Source: CAWHMS01 sp963830495
GTDB lineage: Bacteria > Actinomycetota > Actinomycetes > Propionibacteriales > Nocardioidaceae
Reading direction: 5' to 3'
NCBI GenBank assembly: GCA_963830495.1
Contig: CAWHMS010000002.1
Coordinates: 310,001 to 374,000, forward strand
Length of the DNA stretch: 64,000 bases
Positions 56,411 through 64,000 of this stretch are shown in pieces (positions within the stretch are counted from its first letter, which is position 1; every line of letters starts with the position of its first letter). Made by a program: the position numbers and the translations under genes. Under the pieces are notes generated by a model. It ran no database searches. It had not been told where the DNA came from and saw only the letters and a program-made list of their open reading frames with translations.

Positions 56411-57541
56411 ATGCAGTTCGGGATCTTCAGCGTCGGCGACGTCACGCCCGACCCGACCAACGGACGCACGCCCACCGAGGCGGAGCGGGTCGCGTCGATG
56501 GTGGCCATCGCGACGAAGGCCGAGGAGGTCGGGCTCGACGTGTTCGCCACCGGTGAGCACCACAACCCGCCCTTCGTCCCGTCGTCGCCCACCACCCTGC
56601 TCGGCTACATAGCGGCCCGTACCGAGCGGCTGATCCTGTCGACCTCGACGACGCTGATCACGACCAACGACCCGGTCAAGATCGCCGAGGACTTCGCGAT
56701 GCTGCAGCACCTCGCCGACGGCCGCGTCGACCTGATGCTGGGGCGGGGCAACACCGGTCCGGTCTATCCCTGGTTCGGGCAGGACATCCGCAACGCGATC
56801 CCGCTGACGGTGGAGAACTATGGCCTGCTGCACCGACTCTGGCGCGAGGAGGCCGTCGACTGGGAGGGCCAGTTCCGGACGCCGCTGCAGGGCTACACCT
56901 CGACCCCGGCCCCGCTGGACGGCGTACCACCGTTCGTGTGGCACGGCAGCATCCGCAGTCCGGAAGTCGCCGAGCTGGCGGCGTACTACGGCGACGGCTT
57001 CTTCGCCAACCACATCTTCTGGCCCAAGGAGCACACGCAGCGGATGGTCGGGCTATACCGGCGGCGGTTCGAGCACTACGGGCACGGCACCGCCGACCAG
57101 GCCATCGTCGGGCTGGGTGGTCAGGTCTTCATGCGCCGCAACTCCCAGGATGCCGTCGCCGAGTTCCGACCCTACTTCGACAACGCGCCGGTCTACGGCC
57201 ACGGCCCCTCGCTGGAGGACTTCTCCCGCGAGACTCCGCTGACCGTCGGGAGCCCGCAGGAGGTCATCGACCGCACCCTCGGCTTCCGCGAGTACGTCGG
57301 CGACTATCAGCGCCAGATGTTCCTCGTCGACCATGCCGGCCTTCCGCTGAAGACCGTGCTCGAGCAGCTCGACCTGCTCGGCGAGGAGGTCGTGCCGGTG
57401 CTGCGCAAGGAGTTCGACTCGCTGCGACCCGATCACGTGCCGGATGGCCCGACGCACCAGAGCCTGCTCGCGGCCGCTACGGGGGCCTCGGCCGTCGAGT
57501 CGGCGGCGACGGCGGACGCCACGACGAAGGAGCCGGCGTGA
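56411..57541 (+). CDS. LLM-class flavin-dependent monooxygenase (CE1758-like)
   Basis: The 376-residue protein starts at ATG 56411 after caggaggcc. The opening MQFGIFSVGDVTPDPTNGRTPTEAER and later EVGLDVFATGEHHNPPFVPSSP, LMLGRGNTGPVYPWFGQDIRNA, FVWHGSIRSPEVAELAAYYGDGFFANHIFWPKEH define the CE1758 family of FMN-dependent luciferase-like monooxygenases. The next gene encodes its likely FMN reductase partner. Substrate unknown. An Ala-rich tail follows residue 340. Confidence 0.9.
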   Translation: MQFGIFSVGDVTPDPTNGRTPTEAERVASMVAIATKAEEVGLDVFATGEHHNPPFVPSSPTTLLGYIAARTERLILSTSTTLITTNDPVKIAEDFAMLQHLADGRVDLMLGRGNTGPVYPWFGQDIRNAIPLTVENYGLLHRLWREEAVDWEGQFRTPLQGYTSTPAPLDGVPPFVWHGSIRSPEVAELAAYYGDGFFANHIFWPKEHTQRMVGLYRRRFEHYGHGTADQAIVGLGGQVFMRRNSQDAVAEFRPYFDNAPVYGHGPSLEDFSRETPLTVGSPQEVIDRTLGFREYVGDYQRQMFLVDHAGLPLKTVLEQLDLLGEEVVPVLRKEFDSLRPDHVPDGPTHQSLLAAATGASAVESAATADATTKEPA

Positions 57542-58194
57542 CCTCGAGAAGGATCGCGGTGGTGACCGCCGGCCTCACCGAGCCGTCGTCCACGCGACTG
57601 CTCGCGGACCGGCTGGCCGAGGCAACGGCGGCCGAGCTCGGCGCTCGCGGGATCACTGCGGAGATCGAGGTGGTCGAGCTGCGCAAGCTGGCGCATGAGA
57701 TCACCAACCACCTGCTCACCGGCTTTCCCTCGGGGGACCTGCGCGATGCCATCGGCGACGTGACCGGTGCCGACGCGCTGGTCGCCGTGACACCGACCTT
57801 CAACGCGTCGTACAGCGGGCTGTTCAAGTCCTTCTTCGACGTGCTCGAGGAGGGCACGTTGGCCGAGATGCCGGTCCTCATCGGCGCGACTGGCGGCACC
57901 GCGCGGCACTCCCTGGTGCTCGAGCACGCGTTGCGCCCGATGTTCTCCTACCTGCGCTCGGTCGTCATACCGACGGCAGTCTTTGCCGCCTCGGAAGACT
58001 GGGGCACGGTGGCCCAGCCGCGTACGTCGCCGGGACGTGACGTGGCCGGCGACTCGGGTCTCGGGCGGCGCATCACGCGCGCGGGTCGGGAGCTGGCCGA
58101 GCTGGTCGCGGCTCGCGAGGCAAGGGGTGAGCGCGGCGAGCTGGAGGACTTCGTTCCGTTCGACCAGCTCGTCGCGAGGAACGACCCGCGATGA
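57538..58194 (+). CDS. NADPH-dependent FMN reductase (CE1759-like)
   Basis: The 218-residue flavodoxin-fold protein starts at GTG 57538, overlapping the LLM stop by four bases (GTGA). IAVVTAGLTEPSSTRLLADRLAEAT is the FMN-phosphate loop; VAVTPTFNASYSGLFKSFFDVL and GATGGTARHSLVLEHALRPMFSYL are family motifs. It reduces FMN with NAD(P)H and hands it to the monooxygenase upstream. Adjacent CE1758/CE1759 pairs are the norm. Confidence 0.9.
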   Translation: MTSRRIAVVTAGLTEPSSTRLLADRLAEATAAELGARGITAEIEVVELRKLAHEITNHLLTGFPSGDLRDAIGDVTGADALVAVTPTFNASYSGLFKSFFDVLEEGTLAEMPVLIGATGGTARHSLVLEHALRPMFSYLRSVVIPTAVFAASEDWGTVAQPRTSPGRDVAGDSGLGRRITRAGRELAELVAAREARGERGELEDFVPFDQLVARNDPR

Positions 58195-58640
58195 CCGATC
58201 GTGCTGCAGCCTGGCGGGCGTACTTCGAGACCAGCGCGAGGCTGCAGACCCGGCTCGGCCGAGAGCTGCGCGACGCCACCGGCCTGACGCTCGTCGACTA
58301 CAACGTGCTGCTGGTGCTCGAGGAGGCGGTGGGCCATCGGCTTCGGATGGGTGAGCTGGCCGAGGCGCTGGTGTTCTCGCCGAGTCGGCTGACCTACCAG
58401 ATCGGCTCGATGGAGCGCCGGGGATTGGTCCGACGTGAGCCCTGTCCGGACGACGGTCGCGGGCTGACCGCCGTGCTGACCCGTGAGGGTGCGGACGCCT
58501 TCGCGGCGGCGCGTGCGGTGCATCGGCAGGGGGTCAGGGAGCACTTCATGGACCACCTACTCGACGCCGACGTCGACGTGCTCGAGCGGGTGTTCCGCGG
58601 CATCGCTCTTCGCGTTGACCCGGCAGGTTCTTCGCGTTGA
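58191..58640 (+). CDS. MarR-family transcriptional regulator
   Basis: The 149-residue protein overlaps the reductase stop by four bases (ATGA). MarR winged helix: ATGLTLVDYNVLLVLEEAVGHRLRMGELAEALVFSPSRLTYQIGSMERRGLVRREPCPDDGRGLTAVLT-type sequence is present in the normal order. MarR proteins repress and are released by phenolic or oxidant signals. As the last gene of the operon it probably represses the promoter at 56352-56380. Its stop lies in a 22-bp tandem duplication. Confidence 0.9.
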   Translation: MTDRAAAWRAYFETSARLQTRLGRELRDATGLTLVDYNVLLVLEEAVGHRLRMGELAEALVFSPSRLTYQIGSMERRGLVRREPCPDDGRGLTAVLTREGADAFAAARAVHRQGVREHFMDHLLDADVDVLERVFRGIALRVDPAGSSR

Positions 58641-58646
58641 CCCGGC
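58607..58646. repeat. 22-bp tandem duplication at the marR 3' end
   Basis: tcttcgcgttgacccggc occurs at 58607-58624 and 58629-58646 with a 22-bp period. The marR stop codon sits in the second copy, and the second copy also begins the GH114 remnant. Confidence 0.8.
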
Positions 58647-58936
58647 GTGCTGCGCCACGCCGTGACACCTACAACGTCTGCTACGTCAACGCCCTCCAGA
58701 CACAGCCCGACGAGCGGTCGTTCTGGCGCGACCACGCTGGGCGATGGCAACTGTTGCTCAAACGCCAGGGTCGACCCGTCGTCGAAGGTGCCTGGGGCGA
58801 GTTCGTCCTCGACACCCGCTCAGCGGGCAAGCGCCGGGACCTGGCGTGCAACGTCGGGCCATGGCTCGCGGGGTGTGCGCGGTCCGGCTTCGACGCGGTC
58901 GAGCTCGACAACCTCGGCGTCAATCGTCGCTGCTAG
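58637..58936 (+). pseudogene. internal fragment of a GH114-like (endo alpha-1,4-polygalactosaminidase) gene
   Basis: The 99-residue frame from TTG 58637 reads TYNVCYVNALQTQPDERSFWRDHAG, then LLLKRQGRPVVEGAWGEFVLDTRSAGKRR and WLAGCARSGFDAVELDNLGV. These are strands 2-4 of the GH114 barrel with the DNL motif. N- and C-terminal parts, and a signal peptide, are missing. It is continuous with the marR end through the tandem duplication, so it is very probably a remnant. Confidence 0.6.
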
Positions 58937-59081
58937 CCGGCCGAAGCCAGCCCCGCCGAGAGCGCGGCTCACCTGCGCCTGGGAGAGCGCCGAGCCGGCA
59001 GGCTCGAGTGGCGCGTTCGGGCTGTCCCTTGGCTGCAGTGAGCGCACTTACCCCGCCACTCGGCCGGCCGGGACACAGGAC

Positions 59082-60092
59082 TCAGTCGGTGCGCGGCCTG
59101 ACCCGCGGTCGAGGCTTGAGCGCCACCCCGGGGAGCTCGGGGGCCGGCAGGGTGAACCCGTCGTGCCCGTCGACGAGCCCGAAACGAACTCGATCGGCAG
59201 CAGGCAACGCACGCTCGACCTGCCAGGCCTTGCGCGCATCGGCGATGTCGTCGTGTGTGCGGCCCACGAAGTTCCACCACATCACCAGGTCCTCCTCGAA
59301 CGGCTCACCACCGAGGAGGAGCGCTCGCGCACCCACTGCGGCCGCCGAGACGCGGAGCGACGTACGGCCCGGCGCGACGTACAGCATGGCGCCGATCGGC
59401 ACCGCGACACCCTCGACGACCACGCCACCGGTCAGCGCCAGCACGGCGTGCTCGAACGACGCGTCGACCGGCAGCTCGGCGTCGCCGCCACCGGCGAGCT
59501 CGAGATCGGCACCGACGATCGGCGTGTACGTCGTCGCCGCCGAGGTCATCCCGACCAACGACCCGAGCATCACCGTCACCGAGGCGACATCGACGCGCAG
59601 GCGTGGCAGGTCCGCAAGCGTCTCGAAGGCAGGGTCCACCTGCCGGTCCCGGTCCGGCAGCGCCACCCAGAGCTGCGCACCCTGCAGCGTCGCCGGCCGC
59701 ACCGGGGGCGACACCTCGGAGTGGGCGATGCCATGTCCGGCGGTCATCAGGTTGAGGACACCGGGGCGCACCTCCTGCTCCGAGCCCAGGCTGTCACGGT
59801 GCAGCACTGCGCCCTGCACCAACCAGCTCACCGTCTGCAGCCCGGTGTGCGGGTGCGGCGGCACCTGCATGCCCTCGCCCCGGCTGACGTCGTCCGGGCC
59901 GTAGGCGTCGGCGAAGCACCAGGCACCCACCATGCGACGGTCGCGGTTGGGCAGCGCGCGGCGAACCATCATCGCCCGGGGGCCACCGAGCGGCACATCG
60001 CGAGCCAGCAGCAGCTCGGGTTCTGTGGCCGGCTCAGCACCGTGCTCGGTGCACAGCACTTCCTCGGCCGGGCGCTCCTCGGTGTTGCTCAT
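59082..60092 (-). CDS. pirin family protein
   Basis: The 336-residue bicupin starts at ATG 60092 after aaggagg. The first cupin has pirin metal ligands in VPPHPHTGLQTVSWLVQGAV (His-x-His) and NLMTAGHGIAHSEVSP (His and Glu). The second barrel (residues about 190-300) is conserved in outline. Pirins bind Fe and some have quercetinase activity; others have regulatory roles. The start MSNTEERP is chosen for its ribosome site over ATG 60098. It is just downstream of a CDF exporter on the same strand. Confidence 0.9.
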   Translation of the reverse strand: MSNTEERPAEEVLCTEHGAEPATEPELLLARDVPLGGPRAMMVRRALPNRDRRMVGAWCFADAYGPDDVSRGEGMQVPPHPHTGLQTVSWLVQGAVLHRDSLGSEQEVRPGVLNLMTAGHGIAHSEVSPPVRPATLQGAQLWVALPDRDRQVDPAFETLADLPRLRVDVASVTVMLGSLVGMTSAATTYTPIVGADLELAGGGDAELPVDASFEHAVLALTGGVVVEGVAVPIGAMLYVAPGRTSLRVSAAAVGARALLLGGEPFEEDLVMWWNFVGRTHDDIADARKAWQVERALPAADRVRFGLVDGHDGFTLPAPELPGVALKPRPRVRPRTD

Positions 60093-60103
60093 CCGCATCC
60101 TCC

Positions 60104-61012
60104 TTACCAGGCCAGCTCGTCACATCCAGCATGGTCAGCGGGCTCTACCTGCAGGGTGGCGTGCGCGATCCCGAACTCCCCGGTCAGCCGCAGTCGCGCC
60201 GCGTCGAGCACCGCGTGGGGATCCCCGTCGTCCGTGGTGACCAGGTGTGCCGTGGCGACGTTCATGCCGGAGGTAAGGGTCCATAGGTGCAGGTCGTGGA
60301 CATCCGCGACGCCGGCTACGTCGGCCAGCGCCTGCGCAACGTCGGCCGGGTCCATGCCCAGCGGCGCGTGCTGGCCGAGCACGGCCACCACCTCCCGGCC
60401 GAGGAGCACCGCACGCACCAACACGAAGCCAGCGATGGCCAGCGCGACCACGGTGTCCCACCGGGCCTGACCCGTCAGCGAGACGAGCAGTCCCGCCAGC
60501 AGCACCCCCGCCGACCCGGCCGAATCCGACAGCACTTCGAGATAGGCGCCCTTGACGTTGAGGCTCTCGGCGGCTCCCGCGTGCAGCAGCCGCAACGCGA
60601 CCAGGTTGACCACGAGACCCAGTGCGCCCACGGCCACCATCGGGCCGGCCGACACCTCGGGCTCGTTGCCGATCCGGAGCACTGCCTCAATGGCGACGTA
60701 CACCGCCACACCCACCATCAGCAGCACCGCCAGCCCGGAGGCGAAGACCTCGGCGCGGTAGGAGCCGAAAGTACGGCGCCCGCTGGGGTCGGGGCGCGCC
60801 GCGATGCGGGTGGCGAGGAGGGCGGCCCCGAGAGCCACCACGTCCGAGGCCATGTGGCCCGCGTCGGACAGCAGTGCGAGCGAGCCGGACGACAGCGCCA
60901 CCGCCAGCTCGACCACGAAGAACCCGGCGATCAGCACGAAGGCCACGGCGAGCCGCCACCGGTGTCGCGCACCCGCATGCCCCGTCGGCGGGCGTGGCGT
61001 CTGGGCAGTCAC
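60104..61012 (-). CDS. cation diffusion facilitator (CzcD/ZitB-type)
   Basis: The 302-residue protein starts at GTG 61012. Six membrane helices; the metal site in helices 2 and 5 is seen as SLALLSDAGHMASDVVAL (D, H, D) and LEVLSDSAGSAGVLL (D). The cytoplasmic domain ends VEPADHAGCDELAW, with HDLHLWTLTSGMNVATAHLV typical of the family. It exports Zn(II) or related divalent ions in exchange for protons. It overlaps the pirin unit by position (11 bp apart) and both may share a message. Confidence 0.93.
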   Translation of the reverse strand: MTAQTPRPPTGHAGARHRWRLAVAFVLIAGFFVVELAVALSSGSLALLSDAGHMASDVVALGAALLATRIAARPDPSGRRTFGSYRAEVFASGLAVLLMVGVAVYVAIEAVLRIGNEPEVSAGPMVAVGALGLVVNLVALRLLHAGAAESLNVKGAYLEVLSDSAGSAGVLLAGLLVSLTGQARWDTVVALAIAGFVLVRAVLLGREVVAVLGQHAPLGMDPADVAQALADVAGVADVHDLHLWTLTSGMNVATAHLVTTDDGDPHAVLDAARLRLTGEFGIAHATLQVEPADHAGCDELAW

Positions 61013-61141
61013 GCTTGCACAGTAGTCACTGGCCGGGCTATCGATCGACCGCCGGACGCTCGGCTGGGCGACGCCCGCGCGGCTGAGACAACCAGCCTCA
61101 GTGGCGCCCCGTCGTCGGCAGCAGCGCGGCTCTCCTGGCAC

Positions 61142-61157
61142 TAGCCTCGCGTGGATG
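61142..61157 (+). promoter_or_regulatory. leaderless-type -10 element for the P1 peptidase gene
   Basis: TAGCCT at 61142-61147 fits TANNNT and is 7 bp before the ATG at 61155, the same spacing as at the M20/DUF2332 and pcnA starts. No ribosome site precedes the ATG. Confidence 0.4.
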
Positions 61158-62195
61158 CGCCCCGGTCCGACCAACACGCTCACCGACGTCGCCGGAATCC
61201 GGGTCGGTCATGCGACCCGGGAGGGTGTCGGCGCGCTTTCCGGTACCACGGTCGTCCTGCCGCCTCCGGCCGGTGCAGTCGCCGGTGTCGACGTACGCGG
61301 CGGCGGGCCAGGCACCCGCGAGACCGACCTGCTCGATCCGCGCAACCTCGTCGAACGGGTGCATGCGGTCGTGCTCGCGGGTGGCAGCGCCTTCGGCCTC
61401 AGTGCTGCCGACGGGGTGATGGCGTGGCTCTTCGAGTCCGGCGTGGGCTTTCCGGTCGGCGAGCCGGGCCAGGTGGTGCCGATCGTGCCCGCGGCGGTCA
61501 TCTTCGACCTGGGCAGGGGCGGAGACTTCAGCGCGCACCCGGACTCCGCCACCGGCCGGGCGGCTGCCGAGGCCGCCGACGACGGACCGGTGGCGCTCGG
61601 AAACGTGGGAGCCGGGGTCGGTGCGACCGCCGCGGGTCTCAAGGGCGGCGTCGGCTCGGCGAGCGTGGTGCTCGACGAGGGTACGACGGTCGCCGCACTG
61701 GTCGTGGCCAACCCGGTCGGCTCACCGGTCGACCCGAGCACCGGTGAGCTGTACGCCGCTCGCTTCGCTCTGGAGCCTGAGCTCACCCGACTTCGCAGGC
61801 CCGACCCCGCAGAGGTGCGCGCGGCTCACGCCCGGGCCGCGCTTGCCGGCAGCGGCAGCGGGCCTCCGCAACCGCTGGCCACGGTCGTCGGGGTGATCTG
61901 CACTGACCTGACTCTGACCAAGGCGCAGTGCCACAAGGTCTCGGGCGTCGCCCACGACGGACTTGCCCGCGCCGTCCGGCCCGCGCACAGCATGTCGGAC
62001 GGCGACACGCTCTTCACCCTGTCGACCGCGCATCGTCCGCCTCCCGACCCAGCCCTCTTCCACGACGTACTCACCGCCGGTGCAGACTGCCTGACCCGCG
62101 CCATCGGCCGTGCGATGCTCGCGGCGGACTCGGTCCAGACGCCCGCCGGCCAGTGGAGCAGCTATCGCGAGGCCTTCCCTTCGGCTTTCGGCTGA
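61155..62195 (+). CDS. P1/S58-family aminopeptidase (DmpA-like)
   Basis: The 346-residue N-terminal-nucleophile-type enzyme starts at ATG 61155. AVVLAGGSAFGLSAADGVMAWLFESGVGF and GLKGGVGSASVVLDEGTTVAALVVAN are P1 peptidase signatures; the serine in GGVGSAS is the expected autocleavage and catalytic residue. GNVGAGVGATAAGLK precedes it. The precursor normally cleaves itself to alpha and beta chains, then acts on N-terminal small or D-amino acids. Substrate is not known. Confidence 0.88.
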   Translation: MRPGPTNTLTDVAGIRVGHATREGVGALSGTTVVLPPPAGAVAGVDVRGGGPGTRETDLLDPRNLVERVHAVVLAGGSAFGLSAADGVMAWLFESGVGFPVGEPGQVVPIVPAAVIFDLGRGGDFSAHPDSATGRAAAEAADDGPVALGNVGAGVGATAAGLKGGVGSASVVLDEGTTVAALVVANPVGSPVDPSTGELYAARFALEPELTRLRRPDPAEVRAAHARAALAGSGSGPPQPLATVVGVICTDLTLTKAQCHKVSGVAHDGLARAVRPAHSMSDGDTLFTLSTAHRPPPDPALFHDVLTAGADCLTRAIGRAMLAADSVQTPAGQWSSYREAFPSAFG

Positions 62196-62200
62196 TCGCC

Positions 62201-63547
62201 TCAGTCGGCGGACCGCAGGATCCGGGCGAGCTCGACATAGCCGCTCGATCGGGCGTGCTCCAGCACCGTCACTCCATCGGAGTCGGGGATGGACGGATCG
62301 GCTCCGGCGCCGAGCAGGATGCGGACGATCTCCTGGTAGCGCCGCGACCCGTCGCCGAGGATCACCGCCTCGAGCAGCGCGGTCCACCCCAGGTCGTTGA
62401 CATGGTTGACGTCGATCGGCGTACGGACCACCCGACGCACGTAGTCGACATGGCCACGCTCGCTCGCCGGGATCAGCGATACGCCGCCGAAGCGGTTGCG
62501 GATCGTCAGGTCCGGCCGTGCTGGCAGCAGGATCTCGGCCACCGCAACGCTGCCGGTCACGCCGGTGACCAGCCACGGCGTGTCGTGCTGCGAGTCGAGC
62601 GCATCCGGATCCGCCCCCAACGCGACCAGCAGCCGCGCCACGCCCTGCAGATCGCCCGCCGCAGCGTGCAGGAGCGGCGTGCGCTGGTCGTCATCCCTCG
62701 TCTCCAGCCGGGCGCCCGACCGCAGCGCCATCGCCGCGCCATCCGCATCGCCCGAGATCGCTGCGTGGAGGAGCGCGCGGTCCGGCGCGCGTACCGACGG
62801 TGAGTCCAGCGCCGCCTGCAGGGTGGTGGCGATGGCGTCGTACCCGCGCGACCGGGCGTGGTCGACTGGCGCGATGCCGTCGCGCTCGGGCGCGATGCGT
62901 ACGTCGGCTCCGCCCGCCACCAGCAGCCGGACGGTGTCGACGTAGTCGCGACCGCCGTCTCCGAGCACGATCGCCTCGTGCAGGGCGGTCCAGCCGAGGT
63001 TGTTCACGTGGTCGACGTCGATGCGGGTCCGCAGCAGCCGTCCGACGACTGCAGCATGTCCGCGCTCCGCCGCCCGGATCAGTCCGGTGCCGCGGTAACT
63101 GTCCAGCGAGGAGACGTCGGCGCCGGCGGCAAGGGTGATCTCGAGCAGCTTGAGATAGCCCTCGCTGGTGGCGATCAGGTAGGCGCTCTGCTCGGTGTCG
63201 TCCTTCGCGTTGACGTCCGCACCCTGCGCGACCAGCCGTCTGACCCGGGGGAGATCGTTGGCCCAGGCCGCATCGATGAGGCGGGCATCCAGCCTGCGCT
63301 GCTCCTCCTCGGTTGGTCGGCTCATCGTCGTACTCCTCGTCGATGCCGGCAGGCCCGAAGTCGAACTGCTGGCGGACGGCTCCGCCGAGAGAGTGGTGGA
63401 CGACGTTGCCGCCGGCCCCGGCGGTCGCGGCTCGTCGCTCGAACGTGCGCCCTCATCCCCTGAGCAGGCCGTCAGGCCTGCCAGCATCGCGGCCGCGGCC
63501 ATCACACCGGCCGGGGCGAAACGCAGGAGACGGTGGGCACCAGTCAT
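62201..63547 (-). CDS. ankyrin-repeat lipoprotein, exported
   Basis: The 448-residue protein starts at ATG 63547. A type II signal peptide (LLRFAPAGVMAAAAMLAGL) ends in the lipobox LTAC, so the cysteine is lipidated and the protein sits on the outer face of the membrane. A Ser/Thr/Pro linker (about residues 35-75) precedes roughly ten ankyrin repeats. Two halves resemble each other: GRTGLIRAAERGH-like with VDHVNNLGWTALHEAIVLGDGGRDY in the first, and ERGHVDYVRRVVRTPIDVNHVNDLGWTALLEAVILGDGSRRY in the second, an internal tandem duplication. Extracytoplasmic ankyrin arrays are unusual. Likely a protein-binding scaffold; partner unknown. Confidence 0.85.
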   Translation of the reverse strand: MTGAHRLLRFAPAGVMAAAAMLAGLTACSGDEGARSSDEPRPPGPAATSSTTLSAEPSASSSTSGLPASTRSTTMSRPTEEEQRRLDARLIDAAWANDLPRVRRLVAQGADVNAKDDTEQSAYLIATSEGYLKLLEITLAAGADVSSLDSYRGTGLIRAAERGHAAVVGRLLRTRIDVDHVNNLGWTALHEAIVLGDGGRDYVDTVRLLVAGGADVRIAPERDGIAPVDHARSRGYDAIATTLQAALDSPSVRAPDRALLHAAISGDADGAAMALRSGARLETRDDDQRTPLLHAAAGDLQGVARLLVALGADPDALDSQHDTPWLVTGVTGSVAVAEILLPARPDLTIRNRFGGVSLIPASERGHVDYVRRVVRTPIDVNHVNDLGWTALLEAVILGDGSRRYQEIVRILLGAGADPSIPDSDGVTVLEHARSSGYVELARILRSAD

Positions 63548-63670
63548 GCATCGAAGGTAGCCCGCGCCGAGCGACCGACCGTTGCAGTCATGCCTCGTCG
63601 TGGGCAACCCTGGACTCCGGCACGTCGGCGGCGCACGATCACGGTGCGGGGCTGGCAGGAGGGACAACCG

Positions 63671-64000
63671 ATGGATCTCGTAACGCTGCACCAGCGCTCG
63701 GTGCGAGCCTGGCTCGACCGCGTGGAGGCAGTGCCGGCCGACAGGTGGGTCGCGCCGACGCCGTGCTCGGAGTGGAATGTCCGCGAGCTCGTCAACCACG
63801 TCGTGGGTGAGGACCTCTGGACCGTCCCGCTGCTGACGGGGGTCACCCTGGACGAGGTTGGCGACCGCTTCGGCGGTGACCTGCTTGGCGAGGATCCGCC
63901 CGCAGCGGCGATCGCGGCGGGTCGTGGCGCCGTCGACGCGAGCGCTCGGGCGGTTCCTGCCGGGGGCACGGTGATGCTGTCGTACGGCGAGGAGTCCATC
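63671..64000 (+). CDS. TIGR03086/MDMPI-type metal-binding protein, cut by window end
   Basis: From ATG 63671 the first 110 residues read MDLVTLHQRSVRAWLDRVEAV and TPCSEWNVRELVNHVVGEDLWTVPLL, the DinB-like N-terminal domain with the metal histidine, as in the TIGR03086 family. Such enzymes use mycothiol in some members. The C-terminal end is beyond the window. Confidence 0.8.
   Translation, partial: MDLVTLHQRSVRAWLDRVEAVPADRWVAPTPCSEWNVRELVNHVVGEDLWTVPLLTGVTLDEVGDRFGGDLLGEDPPAAAIAAGRGAVDASARAVPAGGTVMLSYGEESI

Noticed and set aside
1..64000. CRISPR arrays, insertion sequences, prophage or integrase genes
   Set aside because: No repeat-spacer pattern, transposase or phage gene found anywhere in the window.

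Overview
The window is high-GC DNA whose gene order in the first half matches the oriC-proximal region of actinobacteria. The order aminotransferase, trxA, trxB, anti-sigma, sigM, MurJ cluster, pcnA, ino1, PadR, DUF5318, ponA, GT87, rpsF-ssb-rpsR-rplI and dnaB follows the Mycobacterium tuberculosis blocks Rv3907-Rv3914 and Rv0046-Rv0058. Protein flavour and frequent GTG/TTG starts suggest a Nocardioidaceae-type organism (Nocardioides or a relative). That placement is inference; no rRNA or tRNA gene is present to confirm it.

Region 1-13.5 kb: a truncated MocR-type aminotransferase, a small membrane protein and an acetyltransferase; then a leftward block of thioredoxin, thioredoxin reductase, anti-sigma factor, SigM-like sigma factor, a pseudokinase with a surface domain, the lipid II flippase MurJ and a secreted DUF6049 protein, largely joined by ATGA overlaps. 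pcnA diverges from it. A two-part MFS gene follows.

Region 13.5-33.5 kb: inositol-phosphate synthase and PadR; DUF5318, the class A penicillin-binding protein PonA and a GT87 glycosyltransferase; an alanine-racemase-like protein with a FemX-like peptidyltransferase; endonuclease IV; a MacB/LolD-type ABC transporter; the ribosomal operon rpsF-ssb-rpsR-rplI with a structured leader and a good terminator; MATE and MFS efflux proteins; and dnaB, preceded by a cluster of DnaA-box-like and TGTGCACA motifs. Envelope building, redox balance and replication/translation are the shared themes.

Region 33.5-64 kb is accessory. It holds a beta-lactamase-fold hydrolase, a MazEF-type toxin-antitoxin pair, a nitrilase, a BKACE enzyme, an ArsI-like organoarsenical lyase unit with promoter and palindrome, several VOC/LLM/FAD enzymes, a secreted six-hairpin glycosidase, a stand-alone TOPRIM protein, a sucrose phosphorylase, an M20 amidohydrolase sharing a symmetric leaderless promoter with a DUF2332 gene, an AraC/NmrA pair, an LLM-FMN reductase-MarR operon, pirin, a CDF metal exporter, a P1 peptidase and a secreted ankyrin lipoprotein. 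Gene remnants are scattered through it (RidA-like, esterase, GH114 and a truncated MDMPI-fold gene).

Three genes carry single-base indels (trxB, the MFS gene at 12.6 kb, and the ABC permease with two compensating shifts), so sequencing error is possible. The most interesting signals are: two AT-rich, codon-atypical patches in dnaB exactly at the known DnaB intein insertion sites; an SD/anti-SD switch-like leader before rpsF; the mirror-symmetric bidirectional promoter at 51.87 kb; and three 22-23 bp tandem duplications at gene 3' ends. No CRISPR array, prophage, insertion sequence or RNA gene was recognised.
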